Assembly (NCBI GenBank): GCA_016776705.1
Contig: JADHSW010000126.1
Span: 1 to 8,574, forward strand
DNA: 8,574 nucleotides
Source: Rhodospirillales bacterium
GTDB lineage: Bacteria; Pseudomonadota; Alphaproteobacteria; Rhodospirillales; JABHCV01
Direction of reading: 5' to 3'
A program made the translations under genes and the position numbers. The notes beneath the pieces are model-generated. The model did no database searches and was not told the origin of the DNA. It was given only the letters and a program-made list of their open reading frames with translations. Shown in pieces: positions 1 through 5,884 of this stretch. Numbering within the stretch: position 1 is the stretch's first letter; each line of letters begins with the position of its first letter.

Positions 1-728
1 CGGTAGGAAAAATTCGAAAGCCTGGCCTCACCACAGTGGCGGGTCGCAAGATCAAGCAACAGGGTTGCCGTCAGGGGGGCATGAAAAACCAGACCCGGGT
101 AGCCTTCCACATCCCGGCAATAATCAACATCGTAATGAATGCGATGGCTGTTGAAGGTCAGGGCGGAATAGCGGAACAACATGACTGGGTCCGGCGTGAT
201 GGTCTCGATAAATTCAGCTTCTTCAGTCGGCATCGGCGCGGGTGTTGGGCGATCATCTTCCTTCGGATCACCCCGGTAGACGATGTCGTGATCTTCGCTC
301 AGGCGCAACTCTTCACCGGCGAACAACTCGTGGTGAACGCTAACAAAGCAAAGCTCGCCACTGCGCCCCGACTTTCTTGTTACCTTGTTGATTGTCGTAA
401 CCTTGCGGATGGTCTCGCCAATGCGAAGATTGGCATGAAAGTCGAAACGCCCACCCGCCCACATCCTGCGGGGCAGGACGACCGGCGGCAAAAAATTTCC
501 CCGGGCGCTATGGCCATCACGGCCCAGTTCTCCACGCGGTCTGGCCTCAAGGAAATAGAGCCAGTGCCAGGACGCTGGCAAGATGTCGCCTTGCGCAGGA
601 AGATCGATAACGCGCCCAAGTGTCGCGGCCATTAACACTACGGGCCGTGGTGTAATGACGTCGCAGGAGGACTTGCTGCGTCCGACCCAGGACTTCAGGA
701 TATCAATATCGAGTGTTGCTTCGCTCAT
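1..728 (-). CDS. MaoC/HotDog-type acyl-CoA hydratase (mesaconyl-/itaconyl-CoA hydratase-like), C-terminus cut by window edge
   Basis: The reverse strand is open from an ATG at 728 to the left edge, giving 242 residues without a stop. I read an N-terminal part with WVGRS near residues 14-18 and FLPPVVLPRRMWAGG near 79-93. A second half carries FNSHRIHYD (192-200) and EGYPGL..HAPL (208-219). This pattern is typical of the COG3777 family, whose members have a FAS1-like dehydratase N-terminal part and a MaoC-like C-terminal part. The family includes mesaconyl-C4-CoA hydratase and itaconyl-CoA hydratase, which add or remove water on short acyl-CoA thioesters in the cytoplasm. Known members have roughly 280 residues, so about 40 should lie outside the window. 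The start lies 9 bases after the upstream acetyltransferase stop, and a GGAG overlapping that stop can serve as ribosome site, which suggests one transcript. The substrate cannot be told from sequence. The family call is secure; the reaction is inferred. Confidence 0.85.
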   Translation of the reverse strand, partial: MSEATLDIDILKSWVGRSKSSCDVITPRPVVLMAATLGRVIDLPAQGDILPASWHWLYFLEARPRGELGRDGHSARGNFLPPVVLPRRMWAGGRFDFHANLRIGETIRKVTTINKVTRKSGRSGELCFVSVHHELFAGEELRLSEDHDIVYRGDPKEDDRPTPAPMPTEEAEFIETITPDPVMLFRYSALTFNSHRIHYDVDYCRDVEGYPGLVFHAPLTATLLLDLATRHCGEARLSNFSY

Positions 729-737
729 GGCGGAAGA

Positions 738-1238
738 TTACTCCAGATCAAGGGACATCAGAGTCACCTCTTTTGCTCCCCCCTCTGTTTGCTGGATGCC
801 GACTGGGGCAAAACCAAAGCTTTCGTGGAAGGCCATGGATTGTGGGTTTGGCGGGCGTGAATTGACTTCGCAGGTAAGACGGGGGGCGTACTCTTGGGCG
901 GATTTGATCACATCCCTGTACAGTAAGCCGCCAAACCCCTGGCCCCGACCTTCTTCTGCAATAACGATGCGATCGATATAATAAAAATTGTCATAAGTGC
1001 TGGAAAACCAGCGATAATTGTCGCTGGCGTACTTAAGACCGGGCCTGAGCGCGATCAGAAAACCCATAAGGGCGCCTTTTGCGTCATCAATTGCCTTGAA
1101 ATAGGCGGCGTGGTCCAAAAACCATGCCATATCCTCAAGGGCGATGGAATTAACGTGGGGCAATGCGTTTTCGTTCAGCTCAAGAATACGAGGAAGCTCG
1201 CTATTCATGGCGTCTCGGGGTGTTAATAGTATTGTCAT
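738..1238 (-). CDS. GNAT-family N-acetyltransferase (COG3818-like)
   Basis: This 166-residue protein has the GNAT fold signature. The acetyl-CoA pyrophosphate loop (motif A) reads IDRIVIAEEGRGQGFGG at about 88-104. The following strand and helix (motif B) read CEVNSRPPNPQSMAFHESFGF at about 123-143. The N-terminus (PRDAMNSELPRILELNE) matches the opening of predicted acetyltransferases of the COG3818 type. It should transfer an acetyl group from acetyl-CoA to an amine, but the substrate is not readable. I kept the first ATG because the conserved opening begins before the internal Met at residue 11; neither start has a clear Shine-Dalgarno. It is the first gene of a two-gene minus-strand unit with the hydratase and is transcribed away from the AOR operon. 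A functional link to AOR is not supported beyond proximity. Confidence 0.85.
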   Translation of the reverse strand: MTILLTPRDAMNSELPRILELNENALPHVNSIALEDMAWFLDHAAYFKAIDDAKGALMGFLIALRPGLKYASDNYRWFSSTYDNFYYIDRIVIAEEGRGQGFGGLLYRDVIKSAQEYAPRLTCEVNSRPPNPQSMAFHESFGFAPVGIQQTEGGAKEVTLMSLDLE

Positions 1239-1341
1239 GGGGAAGCTTTATAACCGCATAATTTTTGTTTATTTAGGACCTATTCTATTCAAAAAAATAG
1301 CTTTTATCTCCCGCCAAGTCACGACTTCATGGATTGGCCTA

Positions 1342-1356
1342 AAATGTAAAACATTT
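1342..1356. promoter_or_regulatory. Perfect 6-3-6 inverted repeat, candidate operator
   Basis: AAATGT-AAA-ACATTT is a perfect palindrome with a three-base spacer, placed in the divergent intergenic region about 200 bases before aorA. Its size and symmetry suit a dimeric regulator. It does not match the FNR/DNR consensus TTGAT-N4-ATCAA. Relative to the weak promoter candidate downstream it would be centred near -49, a position compatible with an activator. No regulator gene is in the window, so the partner is unknown. Chance occurrence in AT-rich DNA is possible. Confidence 0.35.
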
Positions 1357-1360
1357 GTGG

Positions 1361-1391
1361 TTGCTTCTGTGTCGCAAAAAGGGGCTAAATA
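1361..1391 (+). promoter_or_regulatory. Weak candidate sigma-70-like promoter for the aor operon
   Basis: TTGCTT (1361-1366) and TAAATA (1386-1391) resemble -35 and -10 boxes, but the 19-base spacer is longer than optimal. Transcription would begin near 1398 and give a leader of about 150 nucleotides before aorA. No sigma-54 type -24/-12 element is evident. Only a transcription-start map would settle this. Confidence 0.2.
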
Positions 1392-1393
1392 CT

Positions 1394-1491
1394 GGGCAGA
1401 AGCCCGAACTAATCGGGCGTGGCCGGGAGGATGCACGCCACAATCATCTGGGAACCTGGGATCAATAATTCCGGGCCAAGTGTGAGTGGCC
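1394..1491 (+). promoter_or_regulatory. Hairpin-rich 5' leader of the aor operon (candidate cis-regulatory RNA)
   Basis: Several inverted repeats lie in tandem. GGGC/GCCC (1394-1397 with 1402-1405, loop AGAA) competes with GCCCGA/TCGGGC (1402-1407 with 1413-1418). GGCGTG/CACGCC (1416-1421 with 1434-1439) overlaps the end of the latter. CCTGGGAT (1455-1462) pairs with 1468-1475, with two G-U pairs and a five-base loop. GGCCA/TGGCC (1474-1478 with 1487-1491) overlaps that one. Mutually exclusive stems are what a switching leader would show, but they may also be chance in GC-rich DNA. I do not recognise a known riboswitch class. The Moco RNA motif is the obvious one to test, because the operon makes a pterin-cofactor enzyme. 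Confidence 0.3.
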
Positions 1492-1549
1492 GTTTGTCTC
1501 CTTTCGGATCGTTTAAGCTATCAAGACGCGAAGAAGGAGAATACGACGA

Positions 1550-2032
1550 ATGGTAAAAGTTCTTCATATTGATGCAGGTCAGTGTACCGGTTGCCATCAG
1601 TGCGAGATGGCGTGCAGTTACCATCATGAGGGTGCTTTTAATCCGTCGAAGTCTCGCATTAAGGTTTTCAAGTTTAAGGAAACGGGTCGTAACGTGCCTT
1701 ATGTTTGCACGCAATGTGCGGATGCGTGGTGTTTGCAGGCGTGTCCTGTTGACGCTATTTCGGTGAACGCCGCGACGGGTGCGAAGGAAGTATCGGCAGA
1801 CCTTTGCGTCGGATGCAAGGTGTGTACGATTGCGTGTCCTTTTGGCACGATCAATTACAACTCAATTTCCACGAAGGTGGATAAGTGTGATCTGTGCGGG
1901 GGCGATCCTGACTGTGTGAAGGTGTGCCCGACCCCTGCATTGACGTTCATCGAGGCGGAGAGCGCCGGTATGGATAAGATGCGTCATTGGGCTCAGAAAA
2001 CGGACGCGGGCAATCAGGCGCTTAGCGATTAG
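1550..2032 (+). CDS. aorA: AorA-like polyferredoxin subunit of tungsten aldehyde oxidoreductase
   Basis: The 160-residue protein has sixteen cysteines in four groups: C12/15/18/22, C53/56/61/65, C86/89/92/96 and C113/116/122/126. In this HycB/DMSO-reductase-B-like arrangement they would bind four [4Fe-4S] clusters. No signal peptide or membrane segment is visible, so it should act in the cytoplasm. Its job is to carry electrons between the tungsten subunit encoded next door and the FAD subunit AorC. The assignment follows the bacterial AOR of Aromatoleum aromaticum, where AorA, AorB and AorC form the enzyme. The start is well supported by AAGGAG at 1534-1539, ten bases upstream. The gene is first in the operon and is separated from aorB by 36 bases. 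Similar ferredoxins serve other AOR-family enzymes such as BamC, but the AorC/MoaD-type neighbours favour AorA. Confidence 0.88.
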   Translation: MVKVLHIDAGQCTGCHQCEMACSYHHEGAFNPSKSRIKVFKFKETGRNVPYVCTQCADAWCLQACPVDAISVNAATGAKEVSADLCVGCKVCTIACPFGTINYNSISTKVDKCDLCGGDPDCVKVCPTPALTFIEAESAGMDKMRHWAQKTDAGNQALSD

Positions 2033-2068
2033 ATCAAAATATTCAAAAAAATAGGGAGAGAGAACACA

Positions 2069-3916
2069 ATGTCCTGGACGAAGAATGTACTGAGAGTAAA
2101 CCTGACGAGCGGCACTTGCGAGAGCGAGCCGTTGAACATGGAATGGGCCAACAAGTACCTTGGCCAACGTGGTCTTGCGACCAAATATTATACCGAAGAG
2201 TGCGATCCGAAAGTTGATCCGCTGTCACCTGAGAACAAGATGATTGTCGCCACGGGCCCGCTTACGGGAACCGCAGCGCCGACATCTGGTCGCTGGTCTG
2301 TGATTACCAAGGGTGCGCTTACGGGCGCGATTGCATGTTCGAATTCTGGCGGTTTCTTTGGCGCCGAGCTTAAAAACGCCGGTTGGGACATGATCATCTT
2401 CGAAGGCAAATCTGCTGGTCCTGTTTACCTGGATATCCACAACGAAAAGGCCGAACTGAAAGACGCTTCTGCTCTTTGGGGTAAGTCCGTGTGGGATACG
2501 GAAGATGCACTTCGCGATATCCGTGGCGACAAGGACATCCGTTGCGCTTCTATCGGACAGGCTGGCGAGGCTCAGGCCTTGTTTGCGGCTATCGTCAACG
2601 ACAAGGACCGTGCGGCTGGACGTTCCGGCGTTGGCGCTGTCATGGGCTCGAAAAACCTGAAGGCCATCGCCGTGCGCGGCACGGTTGGCGTTCAGGTCGG
2701 CGATCCCATGAAGTTCATGCAGGCGACGGGTGCCTGCAACCAGATCCTGGCCGACAACGCGGTAACGGGCGAAGGTCTGCCTGCGTATGGCACCCAGGTG
2801 CTGATGAATGTTATTAACGAGACCGGCGCACTTCCTACCCACAACGCCAGTGACGTACAGTTTGACGGCGCTTCGGACATTGGTGGTGAAGCCATGACCA
2901 CCCCTCGTGAAACCGATGGCAAGGCCAACCTAGTCTCCAACGCGGCGTGTTTTGGGTGCCCTATTTCCTGCCAGCGTGTCTCGCAGATGGATCCGAACCA
3001 CTTCTCGGTCAAGGGTCAGCCGAAGTACCATGACACCAGTGGCGGCCTTGAATACGAAGCCGCCTGGGCATTGGGCGCTGCGACCGGCGTTAACGATCTT
3101 GAAGCCCTGACCTATTGTAACTTCATCTGCAACGAGTACGGCATGGACCCGATCTCCCTGGGTTCGACCGTTGCTGCGGCGATGGAACTGTTCAAGCTCG
3201 GCGCGATTACAGAAGCCGATACGGGCGGTATCGCGCTTGAGTTCGGCAATGCGGAAGCGCTTTGCAAGATCTGCGATCAGACCGGCCTGGGCGAAGGTTT
3301 CGGCAAGGAGATCGGCCAGGGTTCGCGTCGCATGTGCGAAAAGTATGGTCATCCTGATCTGTCGATGACGGTCAAGAGCCAGGAGTTCCCGGCTTACGAT
3401 CCGCGTGGCATTCAGGGCATGGGCCTGACCTATGCGACATCCAACCGTGGCGCTTGCCATCTTCGCAGCTATACGGTGGCGTCTGAAGTTCTGGGTATTC
3501 CTGAAAAAACCGATCCGCTGTCTTCTGAAGGCAAGGCCGGTCTGGTGAAGGCGTTCCAGGATGCGACGGCTGCCGTCGACTCCATGGGACTTTGCGTGTT
3601 CACGACCTTTGCGCTGACCCTTGATGACTTCGGCCCTATGGTTGACGCCGACCTTGAAGGTGAGTGGAGCGCCGAGAGCCTGCTTGAAATCGGCGAGCGT
3701 ATCTGGAACCTGGAGCGCAAGTTCAATAATGAAGCGGGCTTCACCGCCGCTGACGACACCCTGCCCAAGCGCCTGCTTACGGAAGCAGCCAAGACCGGCC
3801 CTGCTGCCGGCAAGGTCAACGAGCTTGGCAAGATGTTGCCTGAGTACTATGAGCTTCGTGGCTGGACACCTGACGGTGTGCCGTCCAACGAGACCCTGAA
3901 CCGCCTCAACCTATAG
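2069..3916 (+). CDS. aorB: Tungsten-containing aldehyde:ferredoxin oxidoreductase family catalytic subunit (AorB)
   Basis: At 615 residues this matches the AOR family (about 600). The [4Fe-4S] ligands are visible as C294-x2-C297-x3-C301 and C509 inside DSMGLC (504-509), the pterin-binding DxxGLC motif. The other pterin motif appears as NEYGM (355-359), with Asn for the first Asp. By spacing against Pyrococcus furiosus AOR, E330 and H464 should be the active-site Glu and His near tungsten, R75 lies in the pterin-phosphate region, and N92 and A183 match the Mg2+ site. It should oxidise aldehydes to carboxylic acids, and in Aromatoleum AOR the reverse reaction is known. The start has GGGAG at 2054-2058, ten bases upstream. 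Related families include benzoyl-CoA reductase BamB; the AorA/AorC/MoaD context favours AOR. Substrate range and W versus Mo are inferred. The gene ends 19 bases before a strong terminator hairpin. Confidence 0.93.
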   Translation: MSWTKNVLRVNLTSGTCESEPLNMEWANKYLGQRGLATKYYTEECDPKVDPLSPENKMIVATGPLTGTAAPTSGRWSVITKGALTGAIACSNSGGFFGAELKNAGWDMIIFEGKSAGPVYLDIHNEKAELKDASALWGKSVWDTEDALRDIRGDKDIRCASIGQAGEAQALFAAIVNDKDRAAGRSGVGAVMGSKNLKAIAVRGTVGVQVGDPMKFMQATGACNQILADNAVTGEGLPAYGTQVLMNVINETGALPTHNASDVQFDGASDIGGEAMTTPRETDGKANLVSNAACFGCPISCQRVSQMDPNHFSVKGQPKYHDTSGGLEYEAAWALGAATGVNDLEALTYCNFICNEYGMDPISLGSTVAAAMELFKLGAITEADTGGIALEFGNAEALCKICDQTGLGEGFGKEIGQGSRRMCEKYGHPDLSMTVKSQEFPAYDPRGIQGMGLTYATSNRGACHLRSYTVASEVLGIPEKTDPLSSEGKAGLVKAFQDATAAVDSMGLCVFTTFALTLDDFGPMVDADLEGEWSAESLLEIGERIWNLERKFNNEAGFTAADDTLPKRLLTEAAKTGPAAGKVNELGKMLPEYYELRGWTPDGVPSNETLNRLNL

Positions 3917-3935
3917 AGGCTGTTTGACTGGAACT

Positions 3936-3984
3936 CCCCACACTCCTTCGCTTAAAAGCTTTGGAGTGTGGGGTTTTCTTTTTT
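3936..3984 (+). terminator. Strong rho-independent terminator between aorB and aorC
   Basis: A perfect 11-base stem, CCCCACACTCC (3936-3946) with GGAGTGTGGGG (3963-3973), encloses a 16-base loop that may pair further (GCT with AGC). It is followed at once by TTTTC and a run of seven or more T. This is a textbook intrinsic terminator on the plus strand; the minus strand has no T run after it. It lies in the 88-base gap inside the operon, and only about 20 bases separate the T run from the aorC start, so a separate promoter between them is not evident. It may act as a partial terminator or as a 3'-end stabiliser for aorAB mRNA. Confidence 0.9.
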
Positions 3985-4004
3985 TGGATAAGTAAGGTAG
4001 CTAA

Positions 4005-5252
4005 ATGCAATACGTGATTGTCGGCGCCGGCCCTTCCGGCGTCACCGCTGCAGAGACCCTGCGCAAGGTTGATCCGGACGGTACTGTAACGTTGGTCGAT
4101 GGCGAGAAGGACCCGCCGTACGGTCGTATGGCGATTCCGTACTTTTTGATCGGCAAGGTGCCTGAACAGGGCGTTTACTTGCGCAAGGACGAAAATCACT
4201 TTGAGAACCTGGGCATTAACTACATTCAGGCGAAGGCAACGAGCGTCTCGCACGACGACAACACACTGAGCCTGGATAATGGTGATGTTCTTCCCTTCGA
4301 CAAGATGCTGGTGGCAACGGGTTCGCACCCGATCAAGCCACCCATTGACGGGCTTGACCGTCCCAACATCCATCACTGCTGGACTTTGGAAGATGCCCGC
4401 AACATCTCCCGGATCACCGGCGAGGGTGTGGATGTGGTGCTGATGGGAGCGGGCTTTATCGGCTGTATCATTATGGAGGCCCTGGCCTTGTCCGGCGCCA
4501 ACCTGACGGTTGTTGAAGCCGAAGACCGCATGGTGCCCAGAATGATGGACCAGAACGCCGGAAACATGATCAAGGACTGGTGCATCGAAAAGGGGGTCAA
4601 TGTGCTGACCTCGGCACGAGTGATCTCGGTGGACGAAATTGACGGCAAGCTCAGCGTCAATGTGGACAACGGCGACGTGATCAAGGCGGATCTGGTGGTG
4701 GTGGCGACGGGCGTGCGTCCCAACGCGGATTTTCTTGAGGGCAGCGGTGTGGAAATAGAAGCGGGCATCAAGGTCGATAACGCCCTGCGCTCCAGCGTCG
4801 ATAACATATTTGCCGCCGGTGATGTGGCGCAAGGCCCGGATTTTTCCACCGGCGGGCAGGCGGTGCATGCGGTTCAACCCACGGGCGTTGAGCATGGCCG
4901 TATTGCCGCACTCAGCATGGCGGACAAGGGCATCGCCTACCGGGGCAGCCTGAACATGAATGTCCTAGATACACTGGGGCTGATCTCGTGCTCATTCGGC
5001 CTGTGGCAGGGAGTTGAAGGCGGCGATCGGGCTGAAAGGCTGGATAAGGAGAACTACCGCTACACGCTGCTGAACTTCGACGGCGATCATCTGGTCGGGG
5101 CGCTGATGATCGGCCGCACGGACTCAATCGGGGTGCTGCGCGGCCTGATCCAGACGCCGGTCAACTTAAGCTCGTGGAAATTAAGGCTGATGGCCGATCC
5201 CAACCGCTTCGTCGAGGCTTACATAGAGTGTACCCGCGGCGAAGGCGCTTGA
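4005..5252 (+). CDS. aorC: AorC-like FAD-dependent NAD(H) oxidoreductase subunit
   Basis: This 415-residue protein is a pyridine-nucleotide-disulfide-type flavoprotein. Motifs in order are GAGPSG (7-12) for the FAD dinucleotide fold, MLVATGSHP (101-109), a second dinucleotide fold GAGFIG (148-153), ATGVRPN (234-240) and AGDVA (271-275), which contacts the flavin. The second fold ends in an acidic residue (E171 in VVEAED), as in NAD(H)- rather than NADP(H)-binding enzymes. No redox CxxC pair is present, so it is not a classical disulfide reductase. In the Aromatoleum enzyme the equivalent subunit exchanges electrons between the AorA clusters and NAD+/NADH. The start has AAGG at 3994-3997, seven bases upstream. 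The gene sits just after an intrinsic terminator, so its expression probably depends on read-through. AorD follows after four bases. Confidence 0.88.
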   Translation: MQYVIVGAGPSGVTAAETLRKVDPDGTVTLVDGEKDPPYGRMAIPYFLIGKVPEQGVYLRKDENHFENLGINYIQAKATSVSHDDNTLSLDNGDVLPFDKMLVATGSHPIKPPIDGLDRPNIHHCWTLEDARNISRITGEGVDVVLMGAGFIGCIIMEALALSGANLTVVEAEDRMVPRMMDQNAGNMIKDWCIEKGVNVLTSARVISVDEIDGKLSVNVDNGDVIKADLVVVATGVRPNADFLEGSGVEIEAGIKVDNALRSSVDNIFAAGDVAQGPDFSTGGQAVHAVQPTGVEHGRIAALSMADKGIAYRGSLNMNVLDTLGLISCSFGLWQGVEGGDRAERLDKENYRYTLLNFDGDHLVGALMIGRTDSIGVLRGLIQTPVNLSSWKLRLMADPNRFVEAYIECTRGEGA

Positions 5253-5256
5253 AGTC

Positions 5257-5508
5257 ATGAAAATCACCCTCAAGCTCTATGCTGTTCTCGGCCAATACCT
5301 GCCGGATCATGCAAAAAAGAACGAGGCCGAGGTCGAAGTCGAAGATGCAAGCGCGCTGACGTCAGTGCTTGCCGCCTACGGCGTTCCGCCCGAACACTGC
5401 CATCTTGTACTCGTCAACGGACACTACATCGCACCAAGTGAACGCGCCGATAAAATACTGAAAGAAGGCGATGCTCTCGCCGCATGGCCACCCGTGGCAG
5501 GGGGCTGA
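5257..5508 (+). CDS. aorD: MoaD/ThiS-like sulfur carrier protein (AorD)
   Basis: The 83-residue protein has beta-grasp character: an opening strand (KITLKLYAVLGQYLP), a short helix, the strand LVLVNGHYI, the segment EGDALAAWPPV, and a C-terminal Gly-Gly (82-83). Family members are adenylated and then thiocarboxylated on this last Gly, and donate sulfur for the molybdopterin dithiolene. A dedicated MoaD-like gene is a regular companion of tungsten AOR genes and probably serves synthesis of the tungsten pterin cofactor. No MoeB/ThiF-type activating enzyme lies in the window, so activation would rely on one encoded elsewhere. The start is four bases after the aorC stop, with GAAG just upstream. 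A generic ThiS role is less likely, given the lack of thiamine genes. Confidence 0.87.
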   Translation: MKITLKLYAVLGQYLPDHAKKNEAEVEVEDASALTSVLAAYGVPPEHCHLVLVNGHYIAPSERADKILKEGDALAAWPPVAGG

Positions 5509-5512
5509 GAAG

Positions 5513-5806
5513 ATGAGTGTCGGCAAGGTTATTTCCAAGGAAATGGGAATTACCCATCAGGAGTTCTTTCGCAATATTCCCCGCGCTCTGGGAACGGATG
5601 AATATGTAAAAAATGAAGATGGGGTCATTGTTGACGATGGATCGAGGCGTTTGGAAATCGCAATTTCCGAACAGGGAGAACGCCGCATCGCCCTGTTTAC
5701 GCTGCCTGTCACTCATGTCACCCTGACCTTCAGGGGTTACACAGAAAAGGGTGTTGCAGAGACCATGGCGGCCTTCGATCTCGCCTTTCAAAGGGGCGGC
5801 GGCTAA
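5513..5806 (+). CDS. Small uncharacterised protein in fifth position of the aor operon, Gly-Gly-Gly C-terminus
   Basis: I do not recognise this 97-residue protein with confidence. It starts four bases after the aorD stop, so translational coupling is likely; an in-frame ATG at 5471 inside aorD would add 14 residues, but the start at 5513 gives tighter operon spacing. The sequence has an N-terminal GITHQEFFRNIPRAL segment, a central strand pair (LEIAISE, RRIALFTLP), the strand HVTLTFRGY, a helix and the tail FQRGGG. No cysteines, membrane segments or signal peptide are present. Position in the operon suggests a role in tungsten-cofactor insertion, maturation or assembly of AOR. It may correspond to the fifth aor gene known from Aromatoleum, but I cannot verify homology. 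The Gly-rich end recalls sulfur carriers, although the preceding helix does not fit the usual beta-grasp ending. Confidence 0.75.
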   Translation: MSVGKVISKEMGITHQEFFRNIPRALGTDEYVKNEDGVIVDDGSRRLEIAISEQGERRIALFTLPVTHVTLTFRGYTEKGVAETMAAFDLAFQRGGG

Positions 5807-5852
5807 GTTTACAACTTTGCGGGCACATCCCCCTGAGAACGATAAACCAAGC

Positions 5853-5884
5853 ACTGTTGTCAAACAGTTCGCACATTATTTTTG
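5853..5884 (+). terminator. Weak hairpin after the aor operon
   Basis: ACTGTT (5853-5858) pairs with AACAGT (5863-5868) around a GTCA loop. A short T run (5879-5883) follows about ten bases later. The AT-rich stem and delayed T run make it a poor intrinsic terminator, but it is the only candidate between the last aor gene and the peptidase remnant. Confidence 0.2.

Larger units (their letters stand above)
1239..1549. other. Divergent intergenic region between the acetyltransferase and aor genes
   Basis: No convincing gene lies in these 311 bases. The half next to the acetyltransferase (about 1240-1310) is AT-rich with an A-tract at 1291-1297. The middle holds a perfect 6-3-6 palindrome (1342-1356). 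The half next to aorA is GC-richer and full of short inverted repeats (1394-1491) that would form hairpins in an aor leader transcript. Short open frames here, such as those crossing 1144-1485 and 1409-1714, have no recognisable protein character. Confidence 0.7.

Noticed and set aside
36..635. Plus-strand open frame of 199 residues
   Set aside because: It is antisense to the acyl-CoA hydratase, whose reverse-strand reading has clear family motifs; the plus-strand translation has no recognisable character.
1381..1500. Confident call of a Moco riboswitch in the aor leader
   Set aside because: The hairpins are real as base pairing, but I could not match the conserved core of the Moco RNA motif, so it is kept as a hypothesis only.
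2225..2842. Minus-strand open frame of 205 residues inside aorB
   Set aside because: It is the complement of conserved AOR catalytic sequence and shows no protein family signature.
3906..4895. Minus-strand open frame of 329 residues
   Set aside because: It is antisense to aorC, crosses the terminator, and its His/Val-rich translation looks like the shadow of a GC-rich gene.
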